Of a stretch of 64,000 nucleotides of DNA, positions 33,976-43,725 are shown in pieces (positions within the stretch are counted from its first letter, which is position 1; every line of letters begins with the position of its first letter). The notes beneath the pieces were generated by a model, which saw nothing but the letters and a program-made list of their open reading frames with translations, did no database searches and was not told the DNA's origin. The position numbers and the translations under genes are program-made. The DNA is from Pseudogymnoascus destructans. Its lineage: Eukaryota > Ascomycota > Leotiomycetes > Thelebolales > Thelebolaceae. The stretch spans positions 682,001-746,000 of the forward strand of contig NW_020167522.1 of assembly GCF_001641265.1 (NCBI RefSeq), in the 5' to 3' direction.

Positions 33976-35836
33976 CTACCACCCCTTGGAGTGATATTCA
34001 CCTAGACCTTGGCCGAAGTACTGGTTCCAGCTGCCATGGTCACTCTTGTCTTCCGTCCCAAGGTGCACCTTGTCGGGGTACTGTTTAAGGTTCGCGACGT
34101 CATGCGCCGTGTGCCTGCGCTTCAGGACAGCCGAGGCAGTCTGGTTCTTTTGCTTGCGCTCCCAGAGGAGGTGGCGACGGAGACTGGCTGTGAGTTCGGT
34201 GGCGAGCATTTGGCGGCGGGTGGTCTTGGGTGACAGGGCGGCTTGGTGAGGAGTCACATTGGTGGTGGTCATGATTATTGGCTGGGCACCAGTGCGAGGA
34301 ACCTCTTGGCCAGGACGCATGCGGCTCTTCATCGTCAAAGGCGCGCTGTCGTCAGACTCGGGAGATGGCGCATCGGATGGTCCTTGTGGCGAAGAGGTGC
34401 GCGAGCGTTGTAATGCCGAAGTAGACTTTGATGCTGCGCTCTGTAGTGCGGCAGCCCGATCGTTCTGGTGGAGCATGGTGGTGATGAGAGATCGGCGAGA
34501 TGTCAAGTTGCGTCGGGATTCCACACGAGGGAAGGAAAGCTTGTCATCAATGCTCGACTTTCCACTCTCCTCCATCGAGTCTTCCCAATCCGAAGATTCA
34601 TCGTCGTCAATCGCGCTCTCGTCGATGTCGTCGTCGGTCTCGAAAACATCGTCGCTCATCTCCTCGATAGTCCGGGTGGCGACCTCTTCCTTGAAGGAAG
34701 TCTGCTTCTTCTGCTCGGGCCTCCGGAGTGCGTCGCTGAGTGAACTTCGGTGTGAATTCCTTTGCATGCTATCGCGTAATGAGTTCTCATCCTCCGCTGA
34801 TGACCCACCGAGCTGGAACATGTTAGAGCGCGCCTTGTTCTTCTTCGACTGTTGCATCCGGCTCTCTAATGAGCTCTCCTGCAACGAGTCGTTATCGGAT
34901 TGTGACGATCCACCCAGTGCGAACATTGCATGCTTCTTCGGTGCTGTTAACCTCGTATTGGAGGCTAGCGCTGACTTCGGTACGGATGCGGGTGTGCTGA
35001 TTAAAGGTATTGAGCGATATGACGAGGAGATCTGAGATGGTGAGAATCCACGGACGACGCTCGTGGTATTGCGTTCTGATGCTGCTGATGCTCCGTCGGT
35101 TGTGGTTGACTCTACTGACTTCTGCGGCGACGATGGCGCTGGTGATGCCTTCTCGGGCTCGGGTGCGGAGATGATGGGAGTCGCAGTGTTGCTGAGTTTT
35201 GGCGAGGTGATCTTGTTCGCGAGTGGCGCGAGATATGAGTGGGTGCTCATGGTTAATGGCTCGAGGTCCTTCTTCTCCTTGATAGTGATGACCATCTTCT
35301 CCAGGTCGTCTGGGGTAATGTGTCGCTCTTTGCCTCGACTGCGGTTGCAGCCAGAGTCCTGCCTCCGTACACAGGGCCTCGTAATGGCAAGAGGTGCTGA
35401 TGTGGATTGGCTCTCCTCGTTATCGGATTCAATGGCCTCCTCGTCGATCGAGTCGATGCTGCCGGACAGGTCTGGGATGTCGGCAGTGTAGCGACCCTCT
35501 GAACTCCGTTGCGATATCGAGATGGCGGGTGTGGTTGCATTCGCCTCACCTGGAGCACAGCAGAAGGTCTCTCTATTCCATAACCTCCAGCTGAGGTTTT
35601 CCAAACGACGTCCCTCCTCGATTGAGCCTGAGCATCGGGAGAATAGGGTCCATATACTGAAGAGGTTTTCGACCTGCAGAAGAGAGATTAGTAGAGTCCA
35701 GTGGGAATCGCAGCGAGCGTGTACTCACGTTTCTGGTGTCGATTCGGTGTATTGTGTTGGCGTCGACAGTCAAGACCGGCGTTTCTAAGGAAGGCATGAC
35801 TGCTCGATTGTCGAGCGGACTCGTGGGTGAAGGCAC
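33976..35836 (-). CDS. AreA-GATA-like (DUF1752) and DUF3295 domain regulator, Mks1-like
   Basis: The exons are 35836-35729 and 35673-33976, with a 55 bp intron (GTGAGT...CTAAT...CTGCAG), giving about 601 residues. The exon junction makes DTRN|VENLFSIWTLFSRC, and EEGRRLENLSWRLWNRETFC follows. This is the short GATA-like domain seen at the start of AreA and Mks1-type proteins. Downstream are repeated MFALGGSSQSDNDSLQESS and MFQLGGSSAEDENSLRDSM blocks. After them come an acidic run with SAIDDDESSDWEDSMEES and RRNLTSRRSLITTMLHQND, the DUF3295 signature. The C-terminus has ATELTASLRRHLLWERKQKN. Family members are linked to nitrogen or retrograde signalling in yeast; the role here is inferred. An alternative start at 35797 (MPSLETPV) is possible. 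Confidence 0.88.
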
Positions 35837-36608
35837 AACTGTGCGTGGATCCGCGAGCTAAATCGCGGTGCTGGGGGATAGATGTAGTTGTAGTTGTGTC
35901 GTTCGGAAGGAGCGAGGGGCGAATGTAGTTATGCGTTTCTGCTTAGCTTGGTGGAAGCGTCCGGTGCTTCGGAGTGCATCGAAGAATCTCGCTCTAGACC
36001 GTGGTTGCAGCAGTTATAAGACGATTATGAGGGTGGCCTGTGCTCGTCGGACGATTCGGCGGGGTGCGAAAAGTAAACTGGAGATTAGGAATTCGGAGAT
36101 GTAGATGTAGAGTAGAGAGTATTGGTAGTCGTAGATAGTTCGAATCGGATAGTTCGGATATTTCGGAGAGGTTGAGAGCGGGAGAGTAGTTGTTGTTTTT
36201 CGGTGGAAGGAGCGACGGTGAAGAGTTGGTGGGTGAGGTATGTTCTTTGAAGCATGTGTTGTTGGGTGACGGGTGATGAGGCAAGGGCAGGGTAATGTAT
36301 GTACACCTACTTGTCAATCGGTCTGGGTCTGGACGCTAGTCACTTTCGGGTTTTTGTTAGGTTTTGTGGGTACTTGGGAGGTGTTGGCGATTGGCGGAAG
36401 TAGTGGGATTTGGATGGCGCTAAGAGGAGAGACTTTCCCGTATTGGGTAGTTTTTTCCTGGGTGGGAGTTGTGTGGGAGTTGGGAGATTTCTGGGTGGTG
36501 GTGGATACCGAGGACGGCGAAACGGTGGCGAAACACGTGGAACTAGTTTTTGCAGTACGAAGATGCGGAGACATATTACATACGGACAGCGCAAGAAGAC
36601 GAAGTATA
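35837..36608. promoter_or_regulatory. upstream region of the DUF3295 gene
   Basis: This is the probable promoter and 5'UTR of the minus-strand gene. Short TCGGATAGTTCGGATA-type repeats lie near 36144-36163. There is no supported coding sequence. Confidence 0.4.
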
Positions 36609-36693
36609 CTCTGCGTACAGTCTGTACAGTCTGTACAGTCTGCGTACAGTCTGCGTACAGTCTGCGTACAGTCTGCGTACAGTCTGCGTATAC
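36609..36693. repeat. minisatellite, 9-11 bp units based on CTGCGTACAGT
   Basis: About eight head-to-tail units: one CTGCGTACAGT, two shortened CTGTACAGT, then five of the longer form, ending in CTGCGTATACTG. Each unit contains the self-complementary GTAC. In one frame it reads as a Leu-Arg-Thr-Val/Tyr-Ser-type repeat, but no gene supports translation. Confidence 0.9.
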
Positions 36694-36836
36694 TGTATGG
36701 TCAGTTCTACGTACAGCAGGGATATAAAGTCTGGGATCGGAAGAGGGAGAGAGAATGGGGATAGAGGGGTGTGGAGGGGCAAGAGAGATGGAGGGAGGGG
36801 TGGGAAGAGATGTGGTATGGATGGGGCGTAGATTAT

Positions 36837-36985
36837 GGGGGAGGAAGACTGGGGGGGAAGACTAGGGGGAAGACTGGGGGGGAGACTGGGGGGAAGACGA
36901 GGGGGGAGACTGGGGGGAAGACGAGGGGGGAGACTGGGGGGAAGACTGGGGGGAAGACGAGGGGGGAGACTGGGGGGAAGACGGA
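36837..36985 (+). repeat. G-rich minisatellite with G-quadruplex potential
   Basis: Tandem units of GACTGGGGGGAAGACGAGGG type cover about 150 bp, with more than ten runs of five or more G on the plus strand. It meets the usual sequence rule for intramolecular G-quadruplexes many times over. No coding role is seen; the Gly/Lys/Thr-rich frame over it is a by-product. Confidence 0.9.
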
Positions 36986-37960
36986 GTCAAATGGGGTGAT
37001 AAACTCACATAAAAGAGTCAGCTAGGCCAATCCCATTGAGGAAAATAGTCACCTTAGTCAACTAGCGTGGTACTTGACGGAAACTGTCACCAACCGCCCC
37101 GGAACGAGGGGGCTTTGTGCATAACATATTGGCAATTGGCGGGTGTCGATTTGCGCGGTTTGCGGAGAGTTGTGTCTGGGAAAAAGAAGAAAAGACACTT
37201 GCCTCTTTAGGAAATCACCGCTAGTCATTTCCACTTACCCTTTTAGGCAGGATGTCGAAAAAGGCAAGACGACAGACGAGAAGACCGAGAAGACCAGCAC
37301 ACACTACATCAAATACAGCTAGCGTGGTTATTTTAGCGCAACCCTTACTTTTTCTTCTTCTGCATACTCCGTACTCCGTACAGACGGAGGGAAGAGTACG
37401 CGGTACATTTATTAACTTTTCTTCCTTCTTCCGGCAGTGGGAGTGGGATGGATGGGGGGATCGGGGGATTGGGAAAAAGGGAGCACATCACCTGAGCTCC
37501 CCCGCCAAGAGAGAGAGAAAAAAAACACAGTTCGAGTGGTACATCACACACCGCGCTCTCGGTACCACCCCCAGTACTTGCTCTAACACGCTCTGTCCCA
37601 CTGACCTTCTAGGTTCTCCCACCACTACAGCCCAAGTACCGGGCGTTGTACCTCCTGCCTCGGCGCCCAAACGAAAGCATCATCGCAGGAGCATCATCGG
37701 AGGAGCAGTTGTTGTCTGTGGTGAGGATGAGTGTAGTGTACGCACTGGGTACTGGCTTCTCTCGCGCCCTCCCCTCCCCGCCGCCTGGTAGCGGACGGAC
37801 GGTGAGAGGGCAGGTGACAGGCAGGCCCGTCGACTGTACTTTTTACTGTGCTATGCCATGGTTCGGATGAGACGTTGCACCTTCCCGCTCGCAAAATCCT
37901 CTCTCTCCGCATCTAGTACAGTACGGTACATGCTGAAAATCCTCCTTATCACCCTCTCCT
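36986..37960. other. no recognisable gene
   Basis: Frames here are short and without motifs. CTCCGTACTCCGTAC near 37367-37381 and other short repeats occur. Confidence 0.4.
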
Positions 37961-38048
37961 CTTCCCCTCCCTCCTTCCCCTCCCTCCTTCCCCTCCCTCC
38001 TTCCCCTCCCTCCTTCCCCTCCCTCCTTCCCCTCCCTCCTTCCCCTCT
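37961..38048. repeat. polypyrimidine minisatellite, 13 bp unit TTCCCCTCCCTCC
   Basis: About six near-perfect head-to-tail copies give an all-pyrimidine strand of over 80 bases. Such tracts can form triplex (H-DNA) or i-motif/G-quadruplex structures. Confidence 0.9.
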
Positions 38049-38159
38049 CCACCAACCGGATACTCAGCCGGAGATACATTTTCGCCGTAGCAGCGAGTTG
38101 AACGTGGCAGTGGACAGCCAAAAGGCCTCAGTGGGGAATCCCAAAATCAAAAAACGCGT

Positions 38160-38340
38160 ATCGGGAACCACCTAACCCCCTCCCTCAACGTCCTAGAGGC
38201 CACAAAAGCCCACATCCAGGGCGAATGCCACCTAGAGGCTACAAGGAGAGCCCACGAGAGGCCACCTAGAGGCCACAAGGAGAGCCCACGAGAGGCCACC
38301 AGGAGAGCCCACGAGAGCCCTCAAGGAGAGCCCAAGCAAA
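38160..38340. repeat. minisatellite with a 34 bp unit (CCACCTAGAGGCCACAAGGA...)
   Basis: Two nearly identical 34 bp units, starting about 38229 and 38263, are flanked by partial units and by shorter AGGAGAGCCCACGAGAG repeats. There is no coding support. Confidence 0.8.
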
Positions 38341-38435
38341 GTCCCACCCACTAGAAAAAGGATAAATTATGGAGAAGGGGAGACGGGCCAGAAGATCACG
38401 GGTGTGTGTGTCTGTCTCTCTTTTTCCGCTGGTGG

Positions 38436-38612
38436 CTAGTCGTGTACTAGGCGTGGACTAGTCGTGTACTAGGCGTGTACGAGTACTAGGTATGTACTAG
38501 GCATGTACGGGTACTAGGCGTGTACTAGGCGTGTACGAGCACTAGGCGTGTACTAGTACTAGGCGTGTACTAGGCGTGTACGAGCACTAGGCGTGTACAG
38601 TACTAGGCGTTT
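38436..38612. repeat. minisatellite built on ACTAGGCGTGTAC
   Basis: About a dozen copies of a 13 bp unit with variants (CGAGCACTAGGCGTGTAC, GAGTACTAGGTATGTAC). GTAC and CTAG palindromic cores recur, so either strand can fold into many alternative hairpins. The variant order suggests a higher-order repeat of two or three units. Confidence 0.85.
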
Positions 38613-38855
38613 GTCTCTCGTCGCTGTGGTGCCTGAATCAACTAACGATTGACCGTCATCTCCCGGAAACCCTCCCTGACCCATCCGACCGCTCTTCCCT
38701 GTCATCTCTGCCACGCCATTTGTTACTTTTTTTGGTTGTGGCAGAGAGCCTCGGACTAATTCAGAACAGGCACTAGCGGAGCATAACATCGCGTTTCCGC
38801 GGCCGATCACTTACCCCAAGACCCCAAAACTCGGGGGTCGATGGTGTCCTTCCCT

Positions 38856-38920
38856 ACACACACGCACACACACGCACACACACGCACACACACGCACACA
38901 CACGCACACACACGCACACG
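38856..38920. repeat. microsatellite (CACACACACG)n
   Basis: Six copies of a 10 bp CA-repeat interrupted regularly by CG, a Z-DNA-prone sequence. It is not coding. Confidence 0.9.
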
Positions 38921-41362
38921 AGGGTACCACTACCACCACCACCAGCCAACTGACAACCCAAATGCGTGTACCAGAAATACTATAATACTCGACTACTCAC
39001 TGACATCTGCGTGTATTTCCTGTCTGCATGCATACACCTCTCGTGCGCCGGGCTCTCCCATCGCCTCCGCCATGCACGACTCGCACAAAGCAAGCTTTCC
39101 CCTGCGCAGCGTGCATGTGCCATTCCCCAGAAAAAGCAGAAAAAGCAGAAACAGCATCATACTGCAATAGCTATACCTCCCTCCCCCGCCGCCTCGCCTC
39201 GCCCGGCCCTCTCGCCACCACCGCCGCGCCGCGGCAACTCTTCACATGATATCCCCATAACCGTAAACCCACGGCAATACCTAAAACCACGGCGATGGGC
39301 GATGGCAATCCCAATGTCTCGCCACCCGGACGCCACCCTCGCCTCCCCGCCCCTCGTCAACATCCTCGTCGACATCCCTAAAGGCGTAACTCCAATCCAT
39401 TAATTGACAAGTCTCCCAAAAAAAAAACACACACACACGCCCCACCCCAATCGGGCCTCCTTGCGCACGCGGCGAACTCCCCGGTCTCCCCGGCGTTGGT
39501 GCTGGGGCCAGGAATCGGGGACTTGGGCTCTGTTGCCCCTCCGTATGAGATCGCTGGGTTTGATGAGCGAGGGCGGGTGCTAGGGGGGGGGGGGACTTGC
39601 CGGACTTGCGAAAGGGAGGGATGGCGGCAGAAGATGGGTTATACTTACCCCTTTGTCGTTTCGGGGAGGTATACGTGGGTTAGGGAGTTGGGGAGAATTA
39701 GATGGGGGGGGGGTTTAGGCAGCATGCTGGGTTTGAAAGATGTCATCTACACCCCGTACACCTACCCTCAAAGTTCTCCCTCCCCTCTCACATGACTCTA
39801 TTCCCATCCCCTTTCCCTCCGCCGCCCCTGTGGCGTTGTGGCGAACACCTCCCCAAACGGGCCTTTACCGGCCCACCCCCAGCACCTGATTGGACCTCCC
39901 GGCGCTTTGGCGAACAAGGGTGCGTCGGTCACAGGATGCAGCCGCGGCGGGGGGATGGCGGTTAACACGTGATGGACCCCTGGTAGGTCAAGGCCGGTGG
40001 CAAGGGTTCGCGTTCCTGGTTCCGCGGTGGGAGAGAGTCAGTTTGCGAGATATCAGATAATGCCGAGTTTGTAACGCGGGACGGGGAGATGGGAGTTTGG
40101 TGTGCGCCGTGGGCCAGAACAGAAAAGCCAGCTGCGAGATTCCGATGCGTGCGAGACAGTATATAGATGAGCTGTCGCTATCCGCATCGTCTCGATCGAT
40201 CCGAGACGCTTCGCATCCGCTTCCAGTGCTGCACATAACAGCACATACAGTGTACGGCAGCCTATTCCCATATCGTAAACCCGTACTCCGTACATCACAA
40301 TACACCACCATACCCGCCATCGTACTCCCCCAACCCTCCCAAACCGATCAATCAATCAACCCCCCTCCCCCTCCCCACGCCGCCCAAACACCCGGGTCCC
40401 CTCCCCGACCACACAGGTAAAGGAACAACCCTCTCCGCGCCCGAATGGGTGGACACACCACCATCACACTTGGGTGCGCGTCCAATCGCAATGCAGCGCG
40501 GGACCGGGACGCGGTTCCTGTCGTGACGGACGGCAGGGATGGGATGGGGTGATGTGCAGCCGATAAGTCCCTTGCAGCGGCGGTGGTGTGCCTCATCTGG
40601 TTTGTCTGTACGTACTGGCATCAACTACGGAAATGGGTGAAAGTGGAGAAAGGGCCCATGGGCGCCGAGACGCAGACCTTACGATTCAGCACCATTGCAC
40701 TGCACCCCGTATGTACGCATGTCCAGGACAAATACGTATATACAGTACATTATACTATACCCAGATGGTGGCGGCCAAACCGCCTCCAGCCCTCGCATCC
40801 GCGCTTTACAAAGCCAGCTGAATCCCCCCTACGACGACTCGTACGCACTGCAACGGCGGCAAGGTACCACGGCATCCAGTGGCGGCGATCGCGACGGCTG
40901 CGCGGCGGCGGGCTGCCTGCCTGTGGCGGGGTGGTACGGGGAGGGCGCCACGGCGGGGTGCTGATAGGAGGGCGGGGATCAGGTGGGTGTTCAGGTGTGG
41001 TAAGTGGTACGGCGAGGGATGGGGGTTGTACGTGGGCTGGGGATGGGGATGGGGTGGTGGTGGTCGCTGGGGGGGTTGTGAGAGGGAGCGTGCTGGGTTG
41101 GGAGGGGGTCAGTGGTGGATGGGGGAGGAGTGACTTGTTGTGTGTGTAGGATAAGCAATGTGAGGCGCGTGAGATGCGAGTCTTTCTCATCGCCACCACA
41201 ACGTAGACTAAGTCGTTGAACCCCCACCATCAATCACCCACCCAGCTTCCGGGACTGAGAACTCCCAAAAGAAACTCCCAAAAGAAACTAAAGAGACCCC
41301 TAAATACGACGAGTAAGTCTCACAATACAATATCTCGGAAATCATAAAATACAAAACGCATA
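38921..41362. other. no recognisable gene
   Basis: There are many short overlapping frames without motifs. Pieces such as GGCGAACACC/GGCGAACAAGG (39840, 39910) recur, and an A9(CA)n run lies at 39417-39438. I see no supported feature. Confidence 0.4.
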
Positions 41363-41490
41363 ACGTACATGTATAACGTATTCCACAGGCGAAGCGATCA
41401 CTAGGGGAAAGCGATCCCTAGCGATCACTGAACTTCCCACCTAAAATTGAGAAATTAATTTGCAAGATAATAACTCAACAACAACTTCGT
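41363..41490 (+). repeat. possible degenerate inverted-repeat end of a pogo-type element
   Basis: After a TA dinucleotide the sequence starts ACGTACATGTATA, the same 13 bases that open the P1 inverted repeats. It then diverges into GCGATCACTAGGGGAAAGCG and a second GCGATCACTG, again a twin-repeat layout. AT-rich sequence follows to about 41620. No matching right end was found, so this would be a solo end or a different subfamily. Confidence 0.45.
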
Positions 41491-43552
41491 AATATATTCT
41501 AAAAATGTGTGTGTATCCTTATATAGACACGTAGATTCCTTTATTTTAAGCTTTAAGCAGTAGATATTGAAATATAAAGACCTAGTCTAAATTTCAGTGC
41601 CTAAACTGAATATCTTAATATTATGTCACTCCTAACATATCATTCCCGTCCTCCCTCCCGTCTACCCAGCACGCAACCGCCCTCCCATTCCCATTCCCAT
41701 CTCATCCCATCCCACCTTCCCCCTTCTCAAACAGTACGCCTCCTTACACCACATCCTCACACAAGCACAACACACACCCCCCAAGCCACCACCCACGGCG
41801 CCAACACATGCCGTCTCCCCGGCCCGCCAGGAAGCAGGTCACGCGCTTCCTCGCGCCTACGTGAGACACTGTGTGCTGGCACCCGTTGTCGCCGGGTCCC
41901 CCCTTCAGCGGTGGTGGGTGGTGGTGGTGGTGTCAGCGCCTAGCTGGTGAGCTGGTGGGCAAGCGTGCGGTTTGACAGGTGCCGGCGGGAGAGAGGGTTG
42001 GTCAGTTAGTGGGTGGTGTGTGGGGCACAGCAGTGCGAGTACGCTGAGGGGAGTGATAATGAATAATCAGTTTGTGGTTTCCAGAATACGATTTCGGGGA
42101 ATTAGTTTACTCTAGAATGTTTGATGGAGGGGGAAGAGCGTGGATGAGGGCAAGGAGGATTACTAAGGATGATGATGCTGTGCGACCCGCCAACTACTTT
42201 ATGATTACTACATCGGTACGTGAGTTGTAGCTACGATAATACTCGATAATACTCGAGAATCCCCCCTTCGGGCACCAACCTTCACCCTCGCGGGTTCGCC
42301 ACAGTACACCACTCTACTTGCGCTCTACTTGCACGACGATAAGAGTCAGCTCCATAGAACAAGGCGCACCACGACACGAAGCGCTGGGGTCAGACGGGTA
42401 GGTGGAGGCGCCGCCGCCTAGCATCGTGCGCCTTCACCTCGCAACTCTATCTACGTCTGATGTGCGCGTTCCCGGTCGCCGGGCGCTACCCTCGCGCCCA
42501 CACTCTCAGTTGACTGCGTAGTTTGCAGCCGGAGCATCAGCGCCGGTGGCAGACGAGGCGCCGAGGCTGCGGCGCGTCCCTTCCGTCGCCAGGCTGGGGA
42601 CGTCGTGTGAGCGGCGGCTGCTGCGCTGGCAAGACGTCTGCTGCCTGCCTGGGGATCAGGATCAACAGCAGGGAGCACGCGACGCCTACATGGCATGGCG
42701 GCGACAGGCTGGGGATAATCTGATCGTAGAGAAGGATACGCGAGCGTCGGGGATCGGATGTCAGGTAAGCCAGCAGAGGGTATCGTGGGCTGGGGTTGGG
42801 GGCTGAAATGCAGGGAGCCCACGCACGGCAGTCAGCTGTACGATTTCGGCCGGCAGAATGGGTAGAGTCTGCGATGGGGCCGGAAATAGATATGTTGGGG
42901 TAAAAAGCGATGGGGGATATATCGGAGAGTTGGATATACAGGATCTAGATGCCTCGTGAGGAGCGGGAGCGACGTGTTATTTTTCGGATGGATCGCCGAG
43001 GGGGGGTGATGTGATGCGAGGAATGCTGCGATTCATGCGGGCGTTTTTTGGTGACGACAGGTGATGGCGCCTAGATTGGTGAGGGAAGAAAGGGGAACGG
43101 GGGTCAGTCGGAGGAGATGGGAGATGGAATGTGAAAGGAGTTGATCAGAATTGTGACGATTGCTCCTTCTGACACGCCAGCGTCGGCACGTCACGTTGAC
43201 GAAGCCTGTCCAATCCGAAGCTCGCCACCACGACTCCCAACGCTGAAACCACATTTGAATAACGACAAATAACAACAACGACAAATAACAACAATGACAA
43301 TGTCTAAGCCCCCAAATAAAAGAGCCAGTCAACATGAGTCAACCAATGCAATTATTATTCCCAATAAACACAATTACTGCATTCGGAATTTCCATTGATC
43401 AAGTCACCAAACGACCTTGGTAACTTGTATACTTTTTACCCCACGACAACCCACGGCCAACCCACGGCCAAAATAGAGACCAGAACATGTCACCGCCACA
43501 GTTTAAAACACAGCTGAGGCTGAGCGTATTGGGGGGGGAGCGTCACCCCAAG
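41491..43552. other. no recognisable gene
   Basis: AT-rich to 41620, then mixed. Frames at 42451-42822 overlap on both strands and show only low-complexity Arg/Ala sequence. Nothing is supported. Confidence 0.4.
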
Positions 43553-43725
43553 CATCCCACCATCCCCAACCCCATCCCCAACCCCATCCCCATCCCCATC
43601 CCCATCCCCCCATCCCCCCATCCCCCATCCCCCCATCCCCCATCCCCCCATCCCCCATCCCCCCATCCCCCCATCCCCCATCCCCCATCCCCCATCCCCC
43701 ACCCCCATCCCCCATCCCCCACGCA
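43553..43725 (-). repeat. C-rich (CATCCCC/CATCCCCC)n satellite, G-rich on the minus strand
   Basis: This is about 170 bp of CATCCC units with C-runs of four to six, interrupted by AAC and CAC variants. The minus strand has over 20 G-runs and strong G-quadruplex potential. Translated frames give Met-Gly-Asp-Gly-Gly repeats with no sign of selection. Confidence 0.9.

Noticed and set aside
33344..33982. 212-codon minus-strand ORF downstream of the DUF3295 gene
   Set aside because: It has low-complexity, Cys/Tyr-rich frames with no motif, lies in the likely 3'UTR and overlaps the end of the real gene in another frame.
36771..37025. Gly-Gly-Lys-Thr repeat ORF
   Set aside because: It is a translation of the G-rich minisatellite with no start context or neighbours in support.
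38856..38920. CRISPR-like or telomeric array
   Set aside because: It is a simple CA-type microsatellite without spacers. No TTAGGG-type telomere repeats were seen anywhere in the window.
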